From Granulicella sp. (GTDB lineage Bacteria > Acidobacteriota > Terriglobia > Terriglobales > Acidobacteriaceae): DNA of 7,869 nt. This document shows, in pieces, positions 1 through 5,985 of the stretch; positions within the stretch are counted from its first letter, which is position 1, and each line of letters opens with the position of its first letter. The translations under genes were made by a program, and so were the position numbers. Below the pieces are notes generated by a model. That model saw nothing but the letters and a program-made list of their open reading frames with translations. It made no database searches and was not told the origin of the DNA. Location: contig PKWK01000179.1 in the NCBI GenBank assembly GCA_003133205.1, positions 73,746 to 81,614 on the forward strand, written 5' to 3'.

Positions 1-80
1 AGGGCCGCGGCACGGTATCCTCCATCATCGGCGGATGGAAGTTCGAGCGGGATAAGCGTGACAAATCAGAAAAAGCCTGA
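1..80 (+). CDS. C-terminal end of probable [NiFe]-hydrogenase b-type cytochrome subunit (partial)
   Basis: Only the last 25 codons are inside the window, read in the frame beginning at base 3 and ending at TGA 78-80. The peptide contains SSIIGGWKFERDKR and then a charged Lys/Arg/Glu tail. A 'S-x-I-x-G-[YW]-K' motif followed by a short charged tail is typical, as I recall, of the C-terminus of the membrane cytochrome b (HyaC/HupC) that passes electrons from uptake [NiFe] hydrogenases to quinone. The next gene, 15 bp downstream on the same strand, is a hydrogenase maturation protease, and small subunit, large subunit, cytochrome b, protease is the classical order. It does not look like a large-subunit C-terminus, because the DPCxxCxxH processing site is absent. 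The identity is inferred mainly from position and a very short tail, so another accessory protein is possible. Confidence 0.5.
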   Translation, partial: GRGTVSSIIGGWKFERDKRDKSEKA

Positions 81-95
81 CGAAGCGAGAGATGC

Positions 96-623
96 GTGAC
101 CGATAGTAATCCGAATAGAACTCCGAAAATCCTCGTGCTCGGACTGGGCAACGTCCTCATGGCCGATGAGGGCGTAGGCGTCCACGTCGTCCGCGCCCTT
201 GAATCGCACGCGCTTCCGCCCAACGTCGAGTGTCTCGACGGAGGCACCGGAGGCTTCATTCTGCTGGAGCCGATGCAGCAGGCCGACCGCATCCTCATGA
301 TCGACGCCGCAGCCGACGGAAATCCCATCGGAACCGTCACCCGCACCGTGCCTCGCTTCTCGCGCGACTACCCACCCACACTCACCGCCCACGACGTCGG
401 CATCAAAGACCTGCTCGACCTCTTTTACATGCTCGACGGTGGCCGCGAGGTAATCCTTTACGCCATCTCGATCAATCCAATTCAGCAGATATCGCTGGAG
501 CTTTCTTCAGTGATCAAGAAGGCTGCAAACGAGGCGATTGAGCGAATACTTGGGGAATTGGAGCCGCCGGGAGGTTGCTGCCAAATACGGACCAATTGTC
601 GAGAAGAACTTCATTCGTCATGA
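96..623 (+). CDS. hyaD: [NiFe]-hydrogenase maturation protease (HyaD/HupD family)
   Basis: This cytoplasmic endopeptidase removes the C-terminal extension of the hydrogenase large subunit once nickel is inserted, which is the last step of active-site assembly. The sequence shows the family opening ILVLGLGNVLMADEGVG at residues 12-28. The three expected nickel-sensing ligands are in place by comparison with E. coli HybD (Glu16, Asp62, His93): Glu25 in the MADEG motif, Asp70 in ILMIDA, and His99 in TAHDVG. The start is GTG at 96; the ATG at 92 runs into TAG after four codons. A weak purine-rich stretch (GAAGCGAGAG) precedes it. At 175 aa it is within family range, but the last 20 or so residues (Cys-rich, GGCCQIRTNC) lose the GC-rich third positions of the rest and may be a non-conserved tail. 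It lies 15 bp after the probable cytochrome subunit, so the two are likely cotranscribed. No hyp accessory genes follow. Confidence 0.9.
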   Translation: MTDSNPNRTPKILVLGLGNVLMADEGVGVHVVRALESHALPPNVECLDGGTGGFILLEPMQQADRILMIDAAADGNPIGTVTRTVPRFSRDYPPTLTAHDVGIKDLLDLFYMLDGGREVILYAISINPIQQISLELSSVIKKAANEAIERILGELEPPGGCCQIRTNCREELHSS

Positions 624-999
624 AGGCATCCACCGGAACATCTCCTTTCAAGCGGACGGGCCCAACTCCCTGCCGATCGGCCACCATCCCAAAAAGCTCT
701 CGATCACAACGAGAAACAGATGGACGAGTTCTGTTGTCGCCCGAGCTCGCCGATATAGAGCAAATCCGCGCCGTCAGCGGCTTCGCACAACAATCATACA
801 GGCTGCGAGTATTTCATATGCGGGGGGTCCGACACTGGCGAGCGGGCGCGGAGACGGCGCGGAGGGATGCAATTTGCGCGCGAGCGATGGCGATGCTTCC
901 GAGTGCCGCAGCGATTCATTGCGCGAACGTCGCGCTTGAGCGAGCGCATCCAGATGGTTTCCTGTTGCAAAAATAATTTCGCGGAAGTAACGATTTTTC
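624..999. other. Intergenic stretch without a convincing gene; frame-hopping coding-like patches
   Basis: Open frames exist here, but none has a good ribosome site or a recognisable product, and they overlap each other. Coding-like third-position GC appears in one forward frame at about 601-702 and in a second forward frame at about 728-785, which would fit a decayed gene with shifted frames. A small perfect hairpin, GCGCGA-ACG-TCGCGC, lies at 921-935 without a following T tract. From about 961 the DNA turns AT-rich, leading into the promoter at 1000. No function can be assigned. Confidence 0.5.
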
Positions 1000-1028
1000 T
1001 TGACACTGAATTTCATCAAAACTATACA
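1000..1028 (+). promoter_or_regulatory. Near-consensus sigma70-type promoter of the Lys/Ala peptide unit
   Basis: A perfect -35 box TTGACA (1000-1005) is followed by a 17-bp spacer and a -10 box TATACA (1023-1028), inside an AT-rich island. This is the best promoter in the window. Transcription would begin near 1035, giving a leader of about 55 nt. The leader starts with a 6-bp stem (GCTGCA 1036-1041 with TGCAGC 1053-1058) and contains the palindrome TATCGATA (1069-1076) just before the ribosome site. The boxes are seen directly; activity is inferred. Confidence 0.75.
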
Positions 1029-1075
1029 TTCGTTAGCTGCATGTTAAGGTCTTGCAGCATCGTTGTCTTATCGAT

Positions 1076-1081
1076 AGGGAG
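1076..1081 (+). promoter_or_regulatory. Ribosome binding site of the 22-aa Lys/Ala peptide
   Basis: AGGGAG lies 9 nt upstream of the ATG at 1091. It supports translation of an open frame that is otherwise too short to be called on length alone. Confidence 0.7.
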
Positions 1082-1090
1082 AATAGACAC

Positions 1091-1159
1091 ATGGCAACCA
1101 AGAAAGCAGCTAAGAAAGTCGTCAAGAAGGCAGCCAAGAAAGCCGCCAAGAAGAAGTAA
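1091..1159 (+). CDS. 22-residue lysine/alanine-repeat basic peptide (histone H1 tail-like)
   Basis: The frame runs from ATG 1091 to TAA 1157-1159. It encodes M-A-T followed by a four-residue repeat of KKAA/KKVV type and a final KKK: 11 Lys, 7 Ala, 2 Val, 1 Met and 1 Thr, with no acidic or aromatic residue. Synonymous positions vary between repeats (AAG/AAA, GCA/GCT/GCC), which argues for selection on the peptide rather than recent DNA slippage. Such KKAA tracts resemble the C-terminal tails of histone H1-like and AlgP-like bacterial proteins, which bind DNA through charge; here the tail stands alone without a globular domain. A DNA- or RNA-binding, nucleoid-associated role is the natural guess, but an antimicrobial or membrane-active peptide, or simply a marker of a small RNA, cannot be excluded. 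It has its own strong promoter, a good ribosome site and a downstream hairpin, so it looks like a monocistronic, well-expressed gene. Confidence 0.7.
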   Translation: MATKKAAKKVVKKAAKKAAKKK

Positions 1160-1172
1160 TCCAACCCAAAGG

Positions 1173-1219
1173 CAAATGCAGAACGGGGGACGCGATGAGC
1201 GTCCCCCGTTCTGCATTTG
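1173..1219. terminator. 21-bp perfect inverted repeat, probable terminator between convergent genes
   Basis: The arms 1173-1193 and 1199-1219 are exact reverse complements, separated by a 5-nt loop (GATGA). The core is GGGGGACGC pairing with GCGTCCCCC, and A-rich bases on the left arm face T-rich bases on the right. It lies 13 bp after the peptide stop and 37 bp before the stop of the opposing coiled-coil gene, so it could end transcription from both sides. No long T run follows outside the stem, so it is not a textbook intrinsic terminator; stabilising the 3' end of the short transcript is an alternative role. Confidence 0.7.
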
Positions 1220-1256
1220 TGCGTTGCCTGTGCGGTGAAGGCCGCGCCGGCGTTGC

Positions 1257-2096
1257 TTATTGCGCGGTCTTGGGCATGGAGAGATAGCCGGAAACCTTGT
1301 TCTTCTCGATGCTGTTGACGACGATCTCGAAGAGGGCGGGGTCCTTGCCGGAGTAGAACTGCACCGGCTCGTCGATGGTCTTGTCCTTCTTCTCGATGTT
1401 GCGATCGTCGGAGCTGACGACGAGGCTGAAGCGCGCGCGCTTGTTGTCCACCTTCTCGAGTTTCAGCTTGATGGGGGAGAGCAGCGTCGGTGGCGCGCCC
1501 TTCTGCAGGGTGAACTCGACGTAGTTGCGGTCGCCCTTGTGCTTCAGCACTTCGAGCTGATCGTGGTTGGTGGCGATCAGGCCGCTCATCTTGCCTTCGT
1601 CTCCCATCATGCTCTGCATCTGGGCCTTGGCGGCGTCGAGGTCGCTTCGAGTGGTGGCGACATCGGTCTTGACTCCGCCGACATCGGTCTTCACGCTGGC
1701 GACGTCGCTGGAGACGGCTCCGATCTGCTGCTCGGAGGCCTGCTGCTGCTGCGCCAGTTTGGCAGTCTCTGCGTTCTGAGACTTTTGCGCCGCGATGATG
1801 ACCGCAGTTCGCGCGTCGATCTGCTTCTGCGTGGCGCCGACGTTCTGGCCGAGGGTGTCGGCGGTGGCGCGCAGCCGCGCGTTGGTGGCGTCGAGACGAT
1901 CGGTGAGCAGCATATTCGTCTTCTCAGCGGCGGCAAGCCTCTGCTCGGTCGCGTGCTCGGTCGTGGAAAGGTGACCCTGCAGGACGAAGCACCATACCAG
2001 TCCGCCGACGCCCAACATAACTGCAACGACGATCGCTGCGATGAATGCTTCCGAGGCGGACCGCTCGGCTACGACGATTGGTTCTGAATCGCTCAT
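1257..2096 (-). CDS. Membrane-anchored coiled-coil protein of unknown function
   Basis: I do not recognise a named family. The 279-aa protein has a short polar N-terminus (about 1-17) and one hydrophobic segment (about 18-40, AFIAAIVVAVMLGVGGLVW). A long Ala/Gln/Asp-rich region (about 45-175) follows, with heptad spacing expected of a coiled coil. The C-terminal part (about 190-279) has alternating hydrophobic residues (YVEFTLQKG, ARFSLVVSS, ALFEIVVNSI) and looks like a small beta-rich domain. The likely topology is an inner-membrane anchor with the coil and end domain in the periplasm. The start is ATG 2094-2096 because AGAGGA sits 8 nt upstream (2105-2110 on this strand); an upstream in-frame ATG at 2168 lacks this support and would add a Cys/Arg-rich leader. 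Four tandem heptads lie at residues 126-153. It stands alone, convergent with the Lys/Ala peptide unit and divergent from citrate synthase. Confidence 0.85.
   Translation of the reverse strand: MSDSEPIVVAERSASEAFIAAIVVAVMLGVGGLVWCFVLQGHLSTTEHATEQRLAAAEKTNMLLTDRLDATNARLRATADTLGQNVGATQKQIDARTAVIIAAQKSQNAETAKLAQQQQASEQQIGAVSSDVASVKTDVGGVKTDVATTRSDLDAAKAQMQSMMGDEGKMSGLIATNHDQLEVLKHKGDRNYVEFTLQKGAPPTLLSPIKLKLEKVDNKRARFSLVVSSDDRNIEKKDKTIDEPVQFYSGKDPALFEIVVNSIEKNKVSGYLSMPKTAQ
1638..1721 (-). repeat. Four tandem 21-bp units encoding heptad repeats
   Basis: The units are 1638-1658, 1659-1679, 1680-1700 and 1701-1721. The two central copies share GACATCGGTCTT; the outer two are diverged. On the coding strand they specify seven-residue blocks of the form x-x-V-K-T-D-V (residues 126-153 of the coiled-coil protein). 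The unit length matches exactly two turns of a coiled coil, so copy-number changes would lengthen or shorten the coil without breaking the frame. Confidence 0.75.
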
Positions 2097-2110
2097 GACT
2101 GTTTTCCTCT

Positions 2111-2353
2111 CGCTGTGCTTCCTATTGGACGCTGGGGCGCTGCCGAAGGTTGTACAGCAAAATCGCACCGCGGATGCGCAAGGCCCTAAAGAAACTATAG
2201 CTCACGTAACGCCGCCGCCCGAGGCACAGAGAGAAAAGAGGCAGGAGGGTATCTATCTTCGCAAGCCGGAGCTGGGTGCGCGTTCTGCGGCGTGCCTGGC
2301 GGTCGGTGGCGGATGGCCTTCCCGATTTCGTGACAAGCGTTTCGCCGCTGCGA
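2111..2353. other. Divergent intergenic region, about 300 bp between start codons
   Basis: This separates the start of the coiled-coil gene (-) from the start of citrate synthase (+). The citrate synthase promoter candidate begins at 2330 in its right end. For the - strand, a -10-like TATAGT can be read at 2199-2194, but no acceptable -35 box lies at the right distance, so no promoter is called there. I see no RNA gene, repeat or convincing small open frame in it. Confidence 0.5.
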
Positions 2354-2359
2354 TATAAC
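2330..2359 (+). promoter_or_regulatory. Candidate sigma70-type promoter of citrate synthase
   Basis: GTGACA (2330-2335, one mismatch to TTGACA) and TATAAC (2354-2359, one mismatch to TATAAT) are separated by 18 bp. This would place the transcript start near 2366 and give a leader of about 32 nt. The ribosome site GAAGG (2386-2390) follows, 7 nt before the ATG. Confidence 0.55.
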
Positions 2360-2397
2360 CGTACTGAACCTCCATTCCGATTTGCGAAGGTGCGCCT

Positions 2398-3531
2398 ATG
2401 TCCGCAGTTCTCCCGTTGAAGGGTCTTGAAGGCATCATTGCCACGAAGTCGTCGATCTGCTGGATCGACGGAGACGAGGGCGTACTGTCCTATCGCGGTA
2501 TCGACATCCACCAGTTGGCCGAGCACTCGAACTTCGAGGAGACGACCTATCTTCTGTGGTTCGGCGTGCTTCCGACCGCCTCGCAGCTTGCCGAGTTCCG
2601 CAAGGAACTGGCTTTTTCACGCGCGCTGAACTGGCGTATCTATGAGTTCCTGCGCAACGTGCCCACCGATGCAACGCCGATGGAAGTGCTGCGCACGGCG
2701 GTGAGCCTGCTGTCGCTCTACGACCCGGACGAGAAAGATTCGTCGCATGAGAGCAATGTGCGCAAGAGCTACCGGCTGACCTCGCAGATCGCGATGATCG
2801 TGGCCATCTTCGACCGCATCCGCAAGGGCAAGACGATCATCGACCCGGACCGCGGGCTATCGCACTCGGCCAACTTCCTGCGCATGTTGAACGGGGTGAA
2901 CCCGACGGAGACGGCGACCCGCGCGCTGGACGTTGCGCTGATCCTGCAGGCCGACCACGAGCTGAATGCGAGCACGTTTGCGGCTCGCGTGATTGCATCG
3001 ACGCTCTCCGACATCCACTCAGCGATCGTGGGAGCGATCGGCGCGCTGAAGGGCCCGCTGCATGGCGGCGCAAACGCTGAGACGATGAAGATACTGAATG
3101 CTATCGACGAGACGGGCGCCGACCCAGTGGAGTACGTGAAGCAGATGTTCGAGGAGAAGAAGAAGATCTCCGGCTTCGGCCATCGCGTGTACCGCACGGA
3201 AGACCCGCGCGCGACCCACCTGCGGCGAATGTCGGAGGACCTGGGCCGTTCGGCCGGCAATACCAAGTGGTTCGATATGTCGCGCAAGATCGAGCTGTTT
3301 GTGAACGCGGAGAAGAAGCTGAACGCCAACGTGGACTTCTATTCGGCCTCGACCTACACCACGCTTGGGGTGGAGATCGATCTATTCACGCCGATCTTCG
3401 CCATCAGCCGCATCGCCGGCTGGACCGCGCATGTGATCGAGCAACTCGACGACAACCGGCTGATCCGTCCGCGCGCGGACTACATCGGCCCGCCCTATCC
3501 GCAGCCCTACACCCTGATAGAGAAGCGCTAG
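2398..3531 (+). CDS. gltA: Citrate synthase, short dimeric-type (377 aa)
   Basis: It condenses acetyl-CoA with oxaloacetate to citrate, the entry step of the TCA cycle, in the cytoplasm. The catalytic triad is complete: His222 in LHGGANAE, His262 in GFGHRVYRTEDPR, and Asp313 in VDFYSAS. The N-terminal part carries the usual LSYRGIDI motif (about residues 31-38). At 377 aa, without the N-terminal beta domain of the longer NADH-inhibited E. coli-type enzyme, it belongs to the short type found in Bacillus, archaea and many other bacteria. That group also contains 2-methylcitrate synthases (PrpC), which sequence alone does not always separate. No prpB, prpD or other propionate genes are adjacent, which favours citrate synthase. 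The ATG at 2398 has AAGG 7 nt upstream and a plausible promoter. It appears to be transcribed alone. Confidence 0.93.
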   Translation: MSAVLPLKGLEGIIATKSSICWIDGDEGVLSYRGIDIHQLAEHSNFEETTYLLWFGVLPTASQLAEFRKELAFSRALNWRIYEFLRNVPTDATPMEVLRTAVSLLSLYDPDEKDSSHESNVRKSYRLTSQIAMIVAIFDRIRKGKTIIDPDRGLSHSANFLRMLNGVNPTETATRALDVALILQADHELNASTFAARVIASTLSDIHSAIVGAIGALKGPLHGGANAETMKILNAIDETGADPVEYVKQMFEEKKKISGFGHRVYRTEDPRATHLRRMSEDLGRSAGNTKWFDMSRKIELFVNAEKKLNANVDFYSASTYTTLGVEIDLFTPIFAISRIAGWTAHVIEQLDDNRLIRPRADYIGPPYPQPYTLIEKR

Positions 3532-3679
3532 GGCGCGTTTGCGCGGCGTTGGATGCTGGCCTTGCGGACAAATTGTCTGCCCATGCGCGTGCCCTGCCGG
3601 GTTGTTCTCCCTGCACTCCCGCCCTGCTGTAACGGGATGGCCTGCGGTTCTTGGTTCGTGTAGATTATTTGTGTTCCTC

Positions 3680-3686
3680 AGAGGAG
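3680..3686 (+). promoter_or_regulatory. Ribosome binding site that fixes a TTG start
   Basis: AGAGGAG ends 7 nt before the TTG at 3694-3696. It is the strongest Shine-Dalgarno match in the window and decides the start: beginning at TTG gives a complete signal peptide, while the next in-frame ATG would remove it. Confidence 0.75.
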
Positions 3687-3693
3687 TTTCTCC

Positions 3694-4691
3694 TTGACCA
3701 TCTCACGGGCTGGTCTCTGTCAGTTTTCGTCACTCTCCGCCGGTCTCTTCTTCTTTGCATCTCTCGTATTCTTTGCAGCCGTCGTTCCTGCGGGCCGGGC
3801 GCAGGTGACCCATGAGCAGGTGGCCGAGGCAAGCGATCTGAACGAATTGGGCGGCCTCAGCGCCGCTGCGATGACCAACGACAGCGGGCCAGCGGGCATC
3901 ATCCCCGTGGCAAAGGGCTTCAATGTTTCGATGGGCACGACTTCGCAGCATGATTCAAGCAGTGGATGGTCTTCGCTGCTGACTCCGAACGTCGCCTACC
4001 GGCTGAACCAGTACATCAGCGTGGACGCGGGCGTCCCGATGTACATGTACATCAACATCGACGCAAACATCGGCACCAGGCCAAGCCGGTGTATGCCTAC
4101 ACGACAAAGAACAATGTCTTCGGGGACACGTCGCTCTCCTTCCACGGCGATGCGAGCGCGTTGACGGTCGATTACAACGGGACCGTTTCGCTGGGCCTGC
4201 CTTCGGGCAATACGGACTATGGCCTGGGAGCGGGACAGGTGACGTACAACATTAACAATCATTTCGAGAGGAACTTCGACCTGTTCACGCCCAATATCGA
4301 GTTCGGGTTCGGCGACACCAGCGCCTTGGTGAACCAGCGCGTTCTAAAGAGCTATGTCGCGGTGGGACCGATGGCGCACTTCCAGGCCGGGACGGCGGTC
4401 AATCTGCCGTTGCGCATGAGCTTCGAGGCGGATGCGTACGAGGAACTGCCGCTGGACAAGAACCTCGTGTATTCGACCACCGGCAGTGGAAAGAAGCAGG
4501 TGACGACTGCGACCAACAAGGATCCTGCCGAGGACAACGGCTTCATCACGTCGCTGGACGTCCCGCTGAGCCGTCACGTCACAATGTCGTGGTTCTACAG
4601 CAGAAGCCTGCGCGACCACGATGATGTTGGCGGGTTCTCGTTTACGTTTCTGCTGAAGGCCCCGCCGCAGCCGCCCGAGATCCCGTTCTAG
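3694..4691 (+). pseudogene. Outer-membrane beta-barrel protein, interrupted by a one-base frameshift
   Basis: Translation starts at TTG 3694. A signal peptide covers residues 1-36 (hydrophobic FFFASLVFFAAVV, cleavage after AGRA). The first frame stays barrel-like (GFNVSMGTTSQ, VAYRLNQYISVDAGVPMYMYINID) to about 4080, then becomes Arg-rich nonsense and stops at 4164. From about 4080 the -1 frame continues the same style: KPVYAYTTKNNVFGDTSLSF, VSLGLPSGNTDYGLG, FDLFTPNIEFGFG, and a terminal FSFTFLLKAPPQPPEIPF ending in Phe, as outer-membrane barrels often do. Adding one base near 4078-4083 (for example ACCAGG to ACCAAGG) gives one frame of 332 aa. The GLPSGNTDYGLG piece recalls the 'transporter/MetA-pathway' barrel proteins (PF13557-like), but this is a guess. 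It may be a genuine pseudogene or a sequencing or assembly error; both halves keep good codon use, so any damage is recent. Confidence 0.75.
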
Positions 4692-4722
4692 AGCGCTTGC
4701 GAGGGAATGCGGCTACATTCTG

Positions 4723-4744
4723 GGCCTGCCTTCGCTGGCGGGCC
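4723..4744 (+). terminator. Weak terminator-like hairpin after the barrel gene
   Basis: GGCCTGCC (4723-4730) can pair with GGCGGGCC (4737-4744) through an 8-bp stem with one G-U pair and a 6-nt loop, about 30 bp after the stop. No T tract follows, so termination is only a possibility. Confidence 0.25.
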
Positions 4745-4789
4745 GCTCCGTATTGGTCAGAAGGCGAGACCGCCAAGTAAACTTAGGGG

Positions 4790-5974
4790 ATGCGGCGCAT
4801 TTACATGGACGCCAACGCCACAACGCCTGTGCTGCCAGAGGTGGTGGAGGCGATGCGGCCATTCTGGACGGAGCAGTTCGGCAACGCCAGCTCCATCCAC
4901 CAGCAGGGCCAGCAGGCGCGCGCCGCGGTGGAGCGGGCGCGCGAGTCGGTGGCCGGGCTGCTGGGCTGCCGCGCGGCGGAGGTGGTCTTTACGTCGGGCG
5001 GCACGGAGAGCGACAATCTGGCGCTGTTTGGAACTCTTGCGCCGGGCGACCATCTGATCACCAGCAGCATGGAGCACTCGGCTGTGATGCAGGCAGCCGA
5101 GGCGCTGGCCGGGCGCGGCATCGAGGTCAGCTTCCTGCCCGCTACACGGCAAGGGGTGGTCGAGCCGAGTGCGCTCGTGTCCGCGCTGCGGCCCAACACG
5201 CGGCTGGTGAGCGTGATGCTGGCCAACAACGAGACGGGCGTGATTCAGCCGGTGCGGGAGCTTGCGGAGCTGACCCACGCGGCGGGCGCGCTCTTTCATG
5301 CCGACGCGGTGCAGGCGGCAGGCAAGCTGGCGATCGACGGGAAGGCTCTGGGCTGCGATTTGCTGAGCATCTCCGGGCACAAGATGTATGCGCCGCAGGG
5401 AGTGGGCGCGCTGTTTGTGCGGCGCAACGTGCGGCTGCGGCCGATCTTCTTCGGCGGCAACCACGAGCGCGGGCGGCGTGCCGGGACGGAGAATGTGGCC
5501 GGGATCGTTGGCCAGGGCAAAGCCGCGGAGCTGGCGCGGAGGTGGCTTGCCCAGGGCGAGTCGGGATCGGACAGTCCGCTGGCGCTTGCGGCGTTGCGCG
5601 ACCGCCTGGAGCAGGGAATCCTTGCGCAGGTGGAGGAGGCGGGCGTCAACGGCGCGGGTGCGGCACGCGTGGGCAACACCAGCAATCTCTACTTTGACCA
5701 TGTGGAGGCTGAGGCTCTGGTGATTGCGCTGGACCTGAAGGGGCTGGCGGTATCGGGCGGGTCAGCGTGCCAGTCGGGCTCGACCGAGCCGTCGCATGTA
5801 TTGCGGGCGATGGGGCTGAGTGTGGCGCGCGCGCGAGGCAGCGTGCGGATCTCGCTGAGCCGGATGACGACCGAGGATGAGGTGGAGTGCGCTCTGGCGC
5901 TGCTGCCTGCCGCCGTGGCGCGGCTGCGGAAGTTAAGTCCGGCCTGGCGCAAGGCCGCCGCTCTCCACGAGTGA
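4790..5974 (+). CDS. iscS: Cysteine desulfurase, group I (NifS/IscS-type)
   Basis: This PLP enzyme takes sulfur from L-cysteine, leaving alanine, and carries it as a persulfide for Fe-S clusters, thiolated tRNA or cofactors. The sequence shows the family N-terminus RRIYMDANATTPV and the aminotransferase class V core TSGGTESDNLA (about residues 66-76). It also has MEHSAV with His96 expected to stack on PLP, the PLP lysine Lys198 in SISGHKMYAPQGVGA, and the persulfide cysteine Cys327 in SGGSACQSGSTEPSHVLRAMG. The long SxxCxSGSxEPSHVLRA loop places it in group I rather than the SufS-like group II. Its 394 aa are normal for the family. The ATG at 4790 is forced by an in-frame TAG at 4784-4786, but AGGGG directly abuts it, a poor ribosome-site spacing. 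No iscU, iscR, nifU or mnmA is visible, so its acceptor is unknown and the choice between NifS and IscS names is conventional. Confidence 0.93.
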   Translation: MRRIYMDANATTPVLPEVVEAMRPFWTEQFGNASSIHQQGQQARAAVERARESVAGLLGCRAAEVVFTSGGTESDNLALFGTLAPGDHLITSSMEHSAVMQAAEALAGRGIEVSFLPATRQGVVEPSALVSALRPNTRLVSVMLANNETGVIQPVRELAELTHAAGALFHADAVQAAGKLAIDGKALGCDLLSISGHKMYAPQGVGALFVRRNVRLRPIFFGGNHERGRRAGTENVAGIVGQGKAAELARRWLAQGESGSDSPLALAALRDRLEQGILAQVEEAGVNGAGAARVGNTSNLYFDHVEAEALVIALDLKGLAVSGGSACQSGSTEPSHVLRAMGLSVARARGSVRISLSRMTTEDEVECALALLPAAVARLRKLSPAWRKAAALHE

Positions 5975-5985
5975 CAGCCTTTGCC

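Noticed and set aside
921..935. GCGCGA-ACG-TCGCGC hairpin as a terminator of the hydrogenase operon
   Set aside because: The stem is short, it lies about 300 bp after the stop codon, and no T tract follows. Such stems are common by chance in GC-rich DNA.
538..976. Two overlapping forward open frames of 133 codons each after the hydrogenase protease
   Set aside because: There is no ribosome site or recognisable product, codon quality is patchy, and they overlap each other and the protease end. Kept only as a possible decayed region.
774..1019. Reverse open frames of 70-81 codons over the promoter region
   Set aside because: They overlap the near-consensus promoter of the Lys/Ala peptide, and have Arg/Ser/Pro-rich products and no upstream ribosome site worth noting.
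1260..2087. 275-codon forward open frame opposite the coiled-coil gene
   Set aside because: The Leu/Val/Gly/Asp-rich product is the antisense mirror of a low-complexity coiled coil. It has no ribosome site, and the reverse gene has a good one.
2194..2199. TATAGT on the reverse strand as -10 box of the coiled-coil gene
   Set aside because: No acceptable -35 hexamer lies 16-18 bp upstream and there is no extended -10 TG, so it is not called.
4753..5701. Long open frames on both strands overlapping the cysteine desulfurase
   Set aside because: The products are Ala/Gly/Arg-rich without motifs, while the frame 4790-5974 carries all catalytic residues.
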